NCBI GenBank assembly: GCA_020854035.1
Contig: JADZGE010000087.1
Coordinates: forward strand, 80,886 to 144,885
DNA from: Burkholderiales bacterium
GTDB taxonomy: Bacteria > Pseudomonadota > Gammaproteobacteria > Burkholderiales > SG8-41
Direction of reading: 5' to 3'
Length of the DNA stretch: 64,000 bases
Below the pieces are notes generated by a model. That model saw only the letters and a program-made list of their open reading frames with translations, was not told the DNA's origin and ran no database searches. Below, one piece after another: positions 17,062 to 24,577 of this stretch (position 1 is its first letter; each line of letters starts with the position of its first letter). The translations under genes and the position numbers were made by a program.

Positions 17062-17676
17062 TTACACCGACGGGGGGTGTTTCATGCCCTGCCAGCGCTT
17101 GATGCGGTCATGCTCGACGCCGAAGAGGTCGAGCACGCGCCCCACCGTGTGATTGACAAGCTCGTCCACGGTCTTCGCGTGGCTGTAGAAGGCGGGCACC
17201 GGAGGGAAGACGACGCCGCCCATTTCCGTCACCTGCACCATGTTGCGCAGGTGCGCGAGGTTGAGCGGCGCCTCGCGCACGATCAGCACCAGCCTGCGCC
17301 GCTCCTTCAATATCACGTCCGCGGCGCGCGAGACGAGGTTGTCGGAGAACCCGAGCGCGACCGCGGCGAGCGTCTTCATGGAGCAGGGCGCGACCACCAT
17401 GCCGTGGGTGACGAACGAGCCGCTCGAAACGGAAGCCCCCACGTCGCGTACGTTGTGCACCACGTCGGCGAGCTTCGCGAGGTCTTTCCGCGTCAACTTG
17501 TGGTCGTACCAGGCGTTGAGCGCCCCGGCGTCGGATACGACGAGATGCGTTTCCCACCCGCCGATCGCGCGCAGCGTCTCGAGGATGCGCACGCCGTAGA
17601 TCGCGCCGGTCGCGCCGGTCATCGCCACGATCAGCCGCTTCTTGCGCCCGCTGCTCACTTTTCTGGCAGTACTCAT
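17062..17676 (-). CDS. UbiX-family flavin prenyltransferase
   Basis: Protein of 204 residues from ATG 17676, which has AGGA at suitable spacing; ATG 17691 would add five residues. UbiX prenylates FMN with dimethylallyl phosphate to make prFMN for UbiD partners. Visible: VAMTGATGAIYGVRILETLR (FMN-phosphate loop, about 15-34), SSGSFVTHGMVVAPCSMKTL (about 90-109) with the conserved Ser/Thr and Cys-Ser region, and RRLVLIVREAPLNLAHLRNM (about 130-149), which contacts the prenyl phosphate. Length is normal. First gene of the four-gene minus-strand cluster ending at 13286. Confidence 0.92.
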   Translation of the reverse strand: MSTARKVSSGRKKRLIVAMTGATGAIYGVRILETLRAIGGWETHLVVSDAGALNAWYDHKLTRKDLAKLADVVHNVRDVGASVSSGSFVTHGMVVAPCSMKTLAAVALGFSDNLVSRAADVILKERRRLVLIVREAPLNLAHLRNMVQVTEMGGVVFPPVPAFYSHAKTVDELVNHTVGRVLDLFGVEHDRIKRWQGMKHPPSV

Positions 17677-17730
17677 GGGGTTCCTGACCATATCCTATCA
17701 AGTCGCGGCGGCCCAGGCGCAGGAACCGGC

Positions 17731-17949
17731 CATGAGCCATGCGCTTCGAGCTATGAGCCATGGGCTGTGAGTTCCTTGCGGGCCCCGCGAGCGGCCTACC
17801 GCCCAAAGCTCAAAGCCCAGAACTCAAAGCCCAGCGCTCAAAGCGCAGAGATCAAAGCCCAGAGCCCAAAGCGCAAAGCCCAGAGCCCAAAGCGCAAAGC
17901 TCAGAGCCCAGAGCCCAGAGCTCACAGCCCGCAGCCTGCAGCCCGCGGC
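17731..17949. repeat. Degenerate tandem-word spacer with inverted arms
   Basis: A 220-base stretch without a gene. ATGAGCCAT occurs twice near 17732 and 17753. From about 17803 to 17920 words of 7-9 bases such as CAAAGCCCAGAGCCCAAAGC repeat with substitutions. The 10-base arm GGGCTGTGAG (17762-17771) has a perfect inverted partner CTCACAGCCC (17921-17930). Confidence 0.75.
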
Positions 17950-18369
17950 TCACTTCGGCTGCGCCGTGAAGTAGGTTCCCCTGCCGCTTGCCACGAGCTC
18001 CCCGTCCTTGTCGTAGAGCGAGGCCTCCGCCGTCGAGTACTGGCTGCCGAGCCGGAGCACGCGGGCGCGCGCCGTGATGTCGCCCGGCATCGCCGCCCGG
18101 TGGTAGTCCACCCGCAGATCGATGGTCGGCACGGCTCGCCCGAGACGCGCGGCGATCGCGTAGTCCGACGCAACGTCGACGATCGCGGAGAGAATGCCGC
18201 CATGGGTGTAGCCGCGGTCGGGATTGACCACCCACTCCTCGCGCCACGTCGCCTTGACTTCGATTCCCTCCCCGTCCACGCGCAGGACGGTGAAGTCGAG
18301 CCACCGGTTGAATGGTCCTCGCCGGAGCAATTGCCCCAGCTTGTCGCAATTCAGCATCTCCTCGCTCAT
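17950..18369 (-). CDS. PaaI-type hotdog-fold thioesterase
   Basis: Protein of 139 residues. The hotdog signature is present: a long helix preceded by GYTHGGILSAIVDVASDYAI (about 53-72), with the HGG-x-x-S/A-x-x-D pattern whose Asp activates water for acyl-CoA hydrolysis, then IDLRVDYHRAAMPGDITA. The start ATG 18369 has AGGTGAT upstream. It probably releases CoA from an aryl- or acyl-CoA intermediate. Divergent from tarD by 70 bases; an acyl-CoA ligase is encoded nearby (19731-21239). Confidence 0.85.
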   Translation of the reverse strand: MSEEMLNCDKLGQLLRRGPFNRWLDFTVLRVDGEGIEVKATWREEWVVNPDRGYTHGGILSAIVDVASDYAIAARLGRAVPTIDLRVDYHRAAMPGDITARARVLRLGSQYSTAEASLYDKDGELVASGRGTYFTAQPK

Positions 18370-18439
18370 CGATCACCTGTCCCGATGCGGGAAAGAATGG
18401 GATGATAGCCGACATTTCCGCATCCGCCAGCCGCCTCTC

Positions 18440-19606
18440 ATGCGCATCACCGCGATCCACGAAACCGCCGTTCCCATCAGCTCGGCGATCCGCAACGCCT
18501 ACATAGACTTCAGCCGGATGACGACGAGCGTCGTCGCGCTGGTGACCGACGTCGTGCGCGAAGGCCGGCGCGTCGTCGGCTACGGCTTCAACTCGAACGG
18601 GCGCTACGCCCAGAGCGGGCTGCTCAGGGAGCGTTTCATCCCGCGGTTGATGGGTGCCGCCCCGGCGAGCCTGCTCGACGACGCGGGCACGAATCTCGAC
18701 CCGCACCGGATCGCGGCGTGCCTGATGGCGAACGAGAAGCCGGGTGGCCACGGCGAGCGCTCGGTTGCCGTCGGCGTGCTCGACATGGCGGCGTGGGACG
18801 CGGTCGCGAAAATAGAGGGCAAGCCGCTTTACCGGCTTCTCGCGGACCGCTACAACGGCGGCAGGGCGGACGAGAAGGTGTTCGTGTATGCGGCGGGCGG
18901 CTATTACTACCCCGGCAAGGACACCCAGGCGCTGAAGGACGAGATGAAGCGCTACGTCGATCTCGGCTACTCGGTGGTGAAGCTGAAGATCGGCGGGGCG
19001 GCCCTCGCCGACGATGTCAGGCGCGTCGAGGCGGTGATGTCGGTCATGGGGGCAGGCGAGAAGGTCGCGGTGGATGCGAACGGGCGCTTCGACTTGAAAA
19101 CCGCCGTCGACTACGCGCGGGCGCTCGCGCCGTACGGGCTTTTCTGGTACGAGGAAGCCGGCGATCCGCTCGATTTCGCGCTGCAGGTCGAGCTCGCGAA
19201 CCACTACCCGCACGCGATGGCGACGGGCGAGAATCTCTTCTCGATGCAGGACGCGTGCAACCTCGTGCGCTACGGCGGCATGCGCCCGGAACGCGACTGG
19301 CTGCAGTTCGACTGCGCGCTCTCCTACGGCCTCGTCGAGTACACGAGGACGCTCGCCATGCTGAAGGAGCACGGCTGGTCGGCGCGCCGCTGCATCCCGC
19401 ACGGCGGTCACCAGATGTCGCTCAACATCGCCGCCGGGCTGGGGCTCGGCGGAACCGAATCCTACCCGGGCGTGTTCCAGCCCTACGGCGGTTTCGCCGA
19501 CGGCGTTCCCGTGGAGAGGGGCTACGTGCGCATGCCCGACGCGCCGGGCGTGGGGTTCGAGGCGAAGGGCGATCTCTGGCGGGTCATGTCCCGCATGGCG
19601 GTGTGA
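18440..19606 (+). CDS. tarD: D-tartrate dehydratase (enolase superfamily)
   Basis: Protein of 388 residues, matching my memory of the Bradyrhizobium D-tartrate dehydratase almost block for block: ISSAIRNAYIDFSRMTTSVV, GYGFNSNGRYAQSGLLRERF, NEKPGGHGERSVAVG, FVYAAGGYYYPGK, DWLQFDCALSYGL and CIPHGGHQMSLNIAAGLGLG. Catalytic residues expected for the family are seen: Lys in VVKLKIGG (about 184) and His in CIPHGGHQ (about 322), plus Asp/Glu metal ligands in VDANGRFD, YEEAGDP and ATGENLF. The reaction is dehydration of D-tartrate to oxaloacetate. Cytosolic. No tartrate transporter adjoins, but Bug receptors elsewhere in the window could supply tartrate-like acids. Confidence 0.92.
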   Translation: MRITAIHETAVPISSAIRNAYIDFSRMTTSVVALVTDVVREGRRVVGYGFNSNGRYAQSGLLRERFIPRLMGAAPASLLDDAGTNLDPHRIAACLMANEKPGGHGERSVAVGVLDMAAWDAVAKIEGKPLYRLLADRYNGGRADEKVFVYAAGGYYYPGKDTQALKDEMKRYVDLGYSVVKLKIGGAALADDVRRVEAVMSVMGAGEKVAVDANGRFDLKTAVDYARALAPYGLFWYEEAGDPLDFALQVELANHYPHAMATGENLFSMQDACNLVRYGGMRPERDWLQFDCALSYGLVEYTRTLAMLKEHGWSARRCIPHGGHQMSLNIAAGLGLGGTESYPGVFQPYGGFADGVPVERGYVRMPDAPGVGFEAKGDLWRVMSRMAV

Positions 19607-19644
19607 TCGGAAGGGGCCGGTGCGCCCGAGTAACCCCGGCGCCC

Positions 19645-19705
19645 CGGCCGGCGGGTGAAGAGCGGGGACCGACCCGCCGTCCCTCACCCCGTAATTTGCC
19701 GTCAA
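19645..19705. repeat. Palindromic intergenic element
   Basis: GGCGGGT (19650-19656) and ACCCGCC (19672-19678) are perfect inverted arms around GAAGAGCGGGGACCG. Next to them TCCCTCACCCCGTAATTTGC recalls RAYT-associated GGGGACNGTCCCC-type repeats. It lies between the convergent ends of tarD and the acyl-CoA ligase and could also serve as a terminator-like stem, but no T-run follows. Confidence 0.35.
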
Positions 19706-19730
19706 ATGCCGTCAACAGGCGCAGCCGCGG

Positions 19731-21239
19731 TCACTTCGCCGCGGCTGCCATCTGCCGCAGGCGCTCCCGGTCCACCTTGTTGGTGCCCGCGAGCGGGAAC
19801 TGATCGAGAAGGAACACTCGCCGCGGATGCTGGTAGGCGGGCGCGTTGGCGAGCGCGAACTGCTTGATCTCGTCCTCGGATACCGCGACGCCGTTCCGCG
19901 GCACGACGAACGCGTAGGGAACCTGGCCTTTCAGCTCGTGATCGAAGGGCATGACAAGCGCCTGGTGCACCGCCGGATGGCGCTGCAGCATGGCCTCGAC
20001 TTCGCCCGGAAAGATGTTCTCGCCGCCGGACACGAACATGTCGTCGGTGCGGCCGACGAACCAGTAGAAGCCGTCGGCGTCGCGGCGGCAGATGTCGCCG
20101 GTGTAGTACCAGCCCTCGCGCAACCGCTTCGCGCTTTCCTCCGGCAGGTTGTGGTAGCCGAGCATGTTCCCCGGGTTGCGCAGCGCAAGTTCTCCCTCGT
20201 CGGGGGAGGGTCCGCCGACGAGCCTTGCCCCGGTGCCGGGGTAGGGCACGCCGATCGAGCCGGCGGGGCGCGGCCTGCCGGAGAGATCGGGGCCGAGCGG
20301 CACCGGCCCGCCCTCGGTGACGCCGTACACGACGAGCGGCTCGGCGTTCGGGAAACTCGCCTTCACGTCCGCGATGAATGCCGGGGACGACGGCGCCGAG
20401 CCCATCATGACCGTGGTGACGCTCCCGGTGTCGATCTTCGCGAGGAGATCCCTGCGCGTGAGCAGCATCGCCATCATCGTCGGCACGCCGGAGATCACGG
20501 TGCAGCGGTAGCGCCCGATCGCCTCGATGTAGCGGGCCACGTCGAACTGGGGCAGGAGCGGCAGCGTCGCGCCCGCGGTCAGTCCCTGCTTGATCGCGTT
20601 CAGCGCGTTCTTGTGGTAGAGCGGCGCCGCGACGAGGATCACGTCCTCCTGCGTCGTGCCGCGCGTGTGCGCGAGGATGAGCCGGCTCCAGTTCTGTCCG
20701 AAATGGGAGAGCAGCACGCCCTTGGGGCGCCCCGTCGAACCCGACGTATAGGGCTGCACGGCGACGGATTCGGGGCCCGGCTCGAACGCGTCGAAAGGAC
20801 CCGGATCGAGGAAGTCCCCGAAGTCCGAATCGAAGTCCACTGCGCGCGTTCCCGCCGGAGCGAGTCGCAGCGACGCGCCGTCGGCGAAGACGATGCGCGT
20901 TCCCGCGTCCTTCAGGATGTACGCGACGCCCTCGGGGGGCAGCTTGACGTTGACCGGAACCGGCACGACGCCGGCGCGCATCGCGCCGAGCACCGTCATC
21001 ACGAACTCGATGCGGTTCAGCGACAGGATGCCGACCCGGTCGCCGGGCGCGAGGCCCGCGCGCGACAGTCCCCGGGCGACGGCGTTGCAGCCGGCGTCGA
21101 GTTCCCTGAAGCTTGCCGGCCGCGGCCTCGCCGCATCGCGCAGATCGATGATCGCGGCACGATCCGAGTTCGCGTGCGCCGCGAACAGCAGCCCGAGGTT
21201 GCCCGGGTAGCCGCGGGGGTGTGGCCGGGGAACCATCAT
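19731..21239 (-). CDS. AMP-forming acyl-CoA synthetase (ANL superfamily)
   Basis: Protein of 502 residues. Adenylation motif PYTSGSTGRPKGVLLSHFG (about 162-180), GVTEGGPVPLGPDLSG (A5-like region), ELALRNPGNMLGYHNLPE, the hinge GWYYTGDICRRDADGFYWFV with the ATP-ribose Asp, and RTDDMFVSGGENIFPGEVEA. The C-terminal catalytic Lys is in LAGTNKVDRERL. It activates a carboxylic acid to the acyl-adenylate and then the CoA thioester; chain type cannot be read from sequence. Minus-strand neighbours are the MDR reductase and a cysteine-dioxygenase-like gene, separated by 64-69 bases, so possible co-transcription. Confidence 0.88.
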   Translation of the reverse strand: MMVPRPHPRGYPGNLGLLFAAHANSDRAAIIDLRDAARPRPASFRELDAGCNAVARGLSRAGLAPGDRVGILSLNRIEFVMTVLGAMRAGVVPVPVNVKLPPEGVAYILKDAGTRIVFADGASLRLAPAGTRAVDFDSDFGDFLDPGPFDAFEPGPESVAVQPYTSGSTGRPKGVLLSHFGQNWSRLILAHTRGTTQEDVILVAAPLYHKNALNAIKQGLTAGATLPLLPQFDVARYIEAIGRYRCTVISGVPTMMAMLLTRRDLLAKIDTGSVTTVMMGSAPSSPAFIADVKASFPNAEPLVVYGVTEGGPVPLGPDLSGRPRPAGSIGVPYPGTGARLVGGPSPDEGELALRNPGNMLGYHNLPEESAKRLREGWYYTGDICRRDADGFYWFVGRTDDMFVSGGENIFPGEVEAMLQRHPAVHQALVMPFDHELKGQVPYAFVVPRNGVAVSEDEIKQFALANAPAYQHPRRVFLLDQFPLAGTNKVDRERLRQMAAAAK

Positions 21240-21308
21240 CGAGAGCGGCGCGGCCGGCGATCGGGTGCCCCGGTTCGTGTCATGCGGCGATCCACCCCCC
21301 GCCGCCCG

Positions 21309-22316
21309 TCACGGCGTGATGACAACCTTGCCGAACACCTCCCGGTCCCGGATCAGGCGCACGCCTTCGGCCGCGTCCTTCAGCGGCAGCACCCTGTCGA
21401 TGACGGGCTTCATCCTGCCCTGCGCGATGAGACCCATCAATGCCTGCAGGTTCTCGTCGTAGAAGCTGTTCGAGCCGATGATCTGGAGCTCGAAGCTCCA
21501 GACGTAGCGCAGGTCCTCCTTCGGGTCGTGGCCCGCGGTCGCGCCGCAGACGAGTATCTTGCCGCCGCGCTTCACGCACCGCAGCGAGGGCAGCCAGGTG
21601 TCGCCCCCGGTGAAATTGACGACGACGTCGACGCCGCCGTCGTAGCCGCGGCGCTGGGGTTTGCCGTATTTCTCGATCACCCACTTCGAGAAGTCCGTCT
21701 CCCGGTAGTCGACGACGTGATCGGCGCCGAGTTCCTTCAGGCGCGCGAGTTTGTCCACTCCGCCCGCGCAAGCGATCACTTCGGCGCCCAGCATCTTCGC
21801 GAGGATCACGCAGCCCGTGCCCACCCCGCCGCTTGCCCCGAGGATCAGCACCTTGTCGCCGGACCTGACGCTGCGGTGGGTGATCAGCATCCGGTGCGCC
21901 GTGCCGTAGGCGACGGGCAGCGACGCGGCTTCCTCGAACGTGACGCCGTCCGGCATGCGGATCAACTGGTGCTGCGCGACGAGACACTTCTCCGCGAGTC
22001 CGCCGTTCAGCATCTCGCCCATCAGTCCCTTGTCTCGGTTCAACGGGTTCACGAGCACGCGGTCGCCACTCTTCCACGCGCTATCCACGCCCGGTCCGAT
22101 CTGCACGATTTCGCCCGCCATGTCGAGGCCGATCACGACCGGCAGGGGCACCCTGATTCCCGGCATGCCGCGCACGGTGAACACATCGTGGTAATTGAGC
22201 GAGCACGCGCGCACGCGTATGACGACATGCCCCTCCGTCGGCCGGGGATCGGGGAAGTCCGTGACATGGCGAAGGTCTCCGATATCGCCATGCCGCTCGA
22301 GCACTGTCGCTTTCAT
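21309..22316 (-). CDS. MDR-family dehydrogenase/enoyl reductase
   Basis: Protein of 335 residues. N-terminal GroES-like half with ACSLNYHDVFTVRGMPG and VVIGLDMAGEIVQIGPG; Rossmann half with KVLILGASGGVGTGCVILAK (about 168-187) and VVVNFTGGDTWLPSLRCVKR. The loop where zinc alcohol dehydrogenases keep four cysteines (VNPLNRDKGLMGEMLNGG) has none, so structural zinc is unlikely. Possible roles are a quinone or 2-enoyl-CoA reductase working with the ligase encoded next; the substrate is not determinable. Confidence 0.85.
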   Translation of the reverse strand: MKATVLERHGDIGDLRHVTDFPDPRPTEGHVVIRVRACSLNYHDVFTVRGMPGIRVPLPVVIGLDMAGEIVQIGPGVDSAWKSGDRVLVNPLNRDKGLMGEMLNGGLAEKCLVAQHQLIRMPDGVTFEEAASLPVAYGTAHRMLITHRSVRSGDKVLILGASGGVGTGCVILAKMLGAEVIACAGGVDKLARLKELGADHVVDYRETDFSKWVIEKYGKPQRRGYDGGVDVVVNFTGGDTWLPSLRCVKRGGKILVCGATAGHDPKEDLRYVWSFELQIIGSNSFYDENLQALMGLIAQGRMKPVIDRVLPLKDAAEGVRLIRDREVFGKVVITP

Positions 22317-22380
22317 GGGGTCGGTCCAATGGTGGTGAGCGCAGGCTCGCCGCGCTCGAGGCGCGGCAGCGCGGCGGCGG

Positions 22381-22887
22381 TCATGCCGCGTGCGCGAGGA
22401 TGCGATTGACGCGCGTGGAAATCTCGCTCGCTCCCACGCCGTACACGTGCAGGGAAATCGCGACCCCGCCGCTTTCGTTGGCGATCCGGTGTATCCCGGC
22501 GCCGGCGGCATCGAAGGACAGGCTGCCGGCCGGGCGCGCCTTCGTCCCGGCGAAAAGAGGCACCCCCGCGACTTCCTCCCGATACCGGGTCTCCGTCAGC
22601 GTGCCGAGGTACACCCCCACGGCGCACCAGCAGTGATGGCCGTGTACTGGGCTCTGCTGGCCGTGGTCCCAGACGATCGACAGGATCGAGAAGCGGCCCC
22701 GCGGGTCGCCGTGCAGCAGGTGCCGCGCGTAGTTTTCGTGGTTCACGCGCCGCCGCTCGAGGGGCAGCCAGACGGGGGTGGCGGTCGCCTCCCGCAACGC
22801 GGCGAGTACCGCGCGTCCCATGGATTCCGCATCGTGGTCTACCGCGGCGTCGACGAGTGCGGCGAGCCGCGCCAGTTCCTGTTGCAT
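22381..22887 (-). CDS. Cysteine-dioxygenase-type thiol dioxygenase (cupin)
   Basis: Protein of 168 residues from ATG 22887 (an in-frame TTG lies seven codons upstream). Cupin iron site: SPVHGHHCWCAVGVYLGTLTE, with the HxH pair about residues 83-85, and a downstream His in GAGIHRIANESG (about 134). This is the CDO/3-mercaptopropionate dioxygenase arrangement, in which Fe(II) is held by three histidines and a thiol is oxidised to a sulfinate. YARHLLHGDPRGRFSILSIVW precedes the motif, as in CDO family members. Whether the substrate is cysteine or another thiol acid is open. Confidence 0.82.
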   Translation of the reverse strand: MQQELARLAALVDAAVDHDAESMGRAVLAALREATATPVWLPLERRRVNHENYARHLLHGDPRGRFSILSIVWDHGQQSPVHGHHCWCAVGVYLGTLTETRYREEVAGVPLFAGTKARPAGSLSFDAAGAGIHRIANESGGVAISLHVYGVGASEISTRVNRILAHAA

Positions 22888-22990
22888 CTTCGTCACCCGT
22901 TCCCGCAAACGCGCGGGGCGCCTCGGTCGCGTGTGTGCGTGGAAGGAAAGATCGTCAGGCCGGCGCGGCCCTTCCGCGCCGCACCATTAC

Positions 22991-23128
22991 TCAAAGGTAA
23001 ATTACAGCGGGAAACGTCGCAACTGCAAGCACCAGCACGATCCATTCGAGGTTGTTGCGCTTCAACCAGCCGGTGAAGTGCAGAATCAGGACCACGATCG
23101 CAACCACGTAGAAAGCGTAGAAAGCCAT
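22991..23128 (-). CDS. 45-residue two-helix membrane protein
   Basis: ATG 23128 is preceded by AGGAG at about 9 bases, giving a protein of 45 residues. It consists almost entirely of two hydrophobic segments, AFYAFYVVAIVVLILHFTGW (about 2-21) and LEWIVLVLAVATFPAVIYL (27-45), joined by LKRNN. The positive loop (Lys, Arg) suggests both ends face the periplasm. The strong ribosome site and an extended -10 box about 100 bases upstream argue that it is real. I do not recognise the family. A frame open to 23260 exists, but the extra residues look non-coding. Confidence 0.65.
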   Translation of the reverse strand: MAFYAFYVVAIVVLILHFTGWLKRNNLEWIVLVLAVATFPAVIYL

Positions 23129-23431
23129 GGCTGAGTACTCCTGGCAACGCCTCTTGAGGAACGCTTGTGAGGGAGTATTGTTAGCGCCGCGCTGGATCGG
23201 GAAACCGTCCATCGCTTTTCGTGGTTTCATGATAGCACCACGCGCGCCCGAGCGTAACATGAGTCATGGCCAGAATCGTCCCACCGTCGCGGCGATGCTC
23301 CTTGCGCTGGATCAAGCCGGCGCGAACCGCCGCGCGGAGTCGAGCCGACCGCTTCGCCGTCGCCCCGGGCGAACCGTGATGCGCCGCCCGCGCGGCGCGG
23401 GCCGTCGCGGCGCGCTGGCGGAGTAAGCAGC
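23129..23431. other. 303-base intergenic region, no gene seen
   Basis: Separates the divergent small membrane gene and gpsA. The minus-strand promoter candidate at 23229-23237 is the only feature. The plus frame 23127-23426 is open but lacks family likeness and is Arg-rich, as expected of a GC-rich spacer. GGAG at 23420-23423 serves the GTG start of gpsA. Confidence 0.5.
23229..23237 (-). promoter_or_regulatory. Extended -10 promoter (TGC-TATCAT)
   Basis: Reads TGCTATCAT on the minus strand, an extended -10 box. It would start transcription near 23222, about 94 bases upstream of the 45-residue membrane protein. The same GGTGCTATCATG word precedes the Bug receptor at 51943. Confidence 0.4.
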
Positions 23432-24448
23432 GTGGCGCGAGTCGGAATAATCGGCGGCGGCGCGTTCGGCACGGCGCTCGCCTGCGTCATGCGGCGCGCG
23501 GGTCACGATACCGTGCTCTGGGCGCGCGAGCCGGAGGTCGTCGCGGCCATCGACCGCGAGGCGGTCAACCACCTGTTTCTTCCCGGCGTCGTGCTGCCGC
23601 CCGGCGTACGAGTGTCCACGGACCTTGCGGCGGCCGTGGCGTGTGCCGACTTCCTGCTGCTCGCGCCGCCGGCGCAGCATATGCGGGGGGTCACCAGCGA
23701 CCTTCGCCCGCTCGTACCAGACGGCATTCCCGTGGTGAGTTGCTCGAAGGGCATCGAACGAGGCAGTTGCGCCCTGATGTCGCAGGTGATCGCGGAAACG
23801 ATGCCCGCCGCGCGGCTCGCGGTACTCTCCGGCCCTTCCTTCGCGCACGATATCGCCGCGGGGCGCCCCGCCGGGGTGACGCTCGCGTGCGCGGATCCCC
23901 TGCTCGGCGCAACGCTTGCCGCCGCGGTCGGCACGCCGCGTTTCCGTGCGTACGTGTCGAGCGACGTCACGGGCGCCCAGGTGGGCGGAGTGCTGAAGAA
24001 CGTGCTCGCGATCGCGAGCGGCGTCGCGATGGGCCGGGGGCTGGGCGAGAGCGCCCGGGCGACGCTCTTCGCGCGGGGGCTCGCGGAGATGGCGCGACTG
24101 GGACTCGCCCTCGGCGGCTGTCTGGAGACGTTCATGGGGCTCTCCGGGGCCGGGGACTTGAGCCTGAGCTGCGGCAGCGCGAGTTCGCGCAACACCTCGC
24201 TCGGTATCGCGCTCGGGCAGGGCCGGCCCCTCGCCGACGTGCTTGCCGAGCGGGTCACGGTTCAGGAGGGAGTGCATTCCGCGGAATCGGTGGCCGTGCT
24301 CGCCCGCCGGCATGGCGTCGACATGCCGATCGCGCTCGCGGTGGATGCCGTGCTAAACCACGGCACCGCCCTCGACGAAGCCATCGAGTGCCTGCTCGCG
24401 CATCCCGCCGGGCCGGAATCGGTGGCGTCCCGACGGGCTTTCACGTAG
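23432..24448 (+). CDS. gpsA: NAD(P)+ glycerol-3-phosphate dehydrogenase
   Basis: Protein of 338 residues starting with GTG 23432 behind GGAG. Makes sn-glycerol-3-phosphate from dihydroxyacetone phosphate for phospholipid synthesis, in the cytosol. Seen: VGIIGGGAFGTALACVMRRA (dinucleotide fold, residues 4-23), SCSKGIERGS, VLSGPSFAHDIAAGRPAGVT, the catalytic Lys region GGVLKNVLAIASGVAMGRGL (about 190-209) and FMGLSGAGDLSLSC. All core motifs are intact and length is normal. It is followed by a 129-base spacer with an FNR-type box that belongs to the next operon. Confidence 0.93.
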   Translation: MARVGIIGGGAFGTALACVMRRAGHDTVLWAREPEVVAAIDREAVNHLFLPGVVLPPGVRVSTDLAAAVACADFLLLAPPAQHMRGVTSDLRPLVPDGIPVVSCSKGIERGSCALMSQVIAETMPAARLAVLSGPSFAHDIAAGRPAGVTLACADPLLGATLAAAVGTPRFRAYVSSDVTGAQVGGVLKNVLAIASGVAMGRGLGESARATLFARGLAEMARLGLALGGCLETFMGLSGAGDLSLSCGSASSRNTSLGIALGQGRPLADVLAERVTVQEGVHSAESVAVLARRHGVDMPIALAVDAVLNHGTALDEAIECLLAHPAGPESVASRRAFT

Positions 24449-24491
24449 AGTGATCGGGCCGGGCGCCTGCGCGCCGGTCCGTCGCGGGGGT

Positions 24492-24505
24492 TTGATCTGC
24501 ATCAA
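24492..24505 (+). promoter_or_regulatory. FNR/ANR-type operator
   Basis: TTGAT-CTGC-ATCAA is an exact match to the FNR/ANR/DNR consensus TTGAT-N4-ATCAA, and the palindrome extends into flanking GGGGT and ACCCC. It is centred 79-80 bases before the start codon of the ABC transporter binding protein. An activator at -41.5 would give a start near 24540, so oxygen- or NO-dependent activation of the importer is a reasonable prediction. Confidence 0.7.
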
Positions 24506-24577
24506 CCCCGGGGCGGCCGGGCGTTGAGAGAGTACTCGCGCAGCGACCGGAGTTCCACATCCCGGAGGGGGGACATC

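Noticed and set aside
17803..17930. CRISPR-like repetition
   Set aside because: Unit length is only 7-9 bases with drift, and there are no regular spacers or cas genes.
23127..23426. 99-codon plus-strand frame upstream of gpsA
   Set aside because: Arg-rich, no family likeness, starts inside the start region of the opposite small membrane gene, and has no ribosome site.
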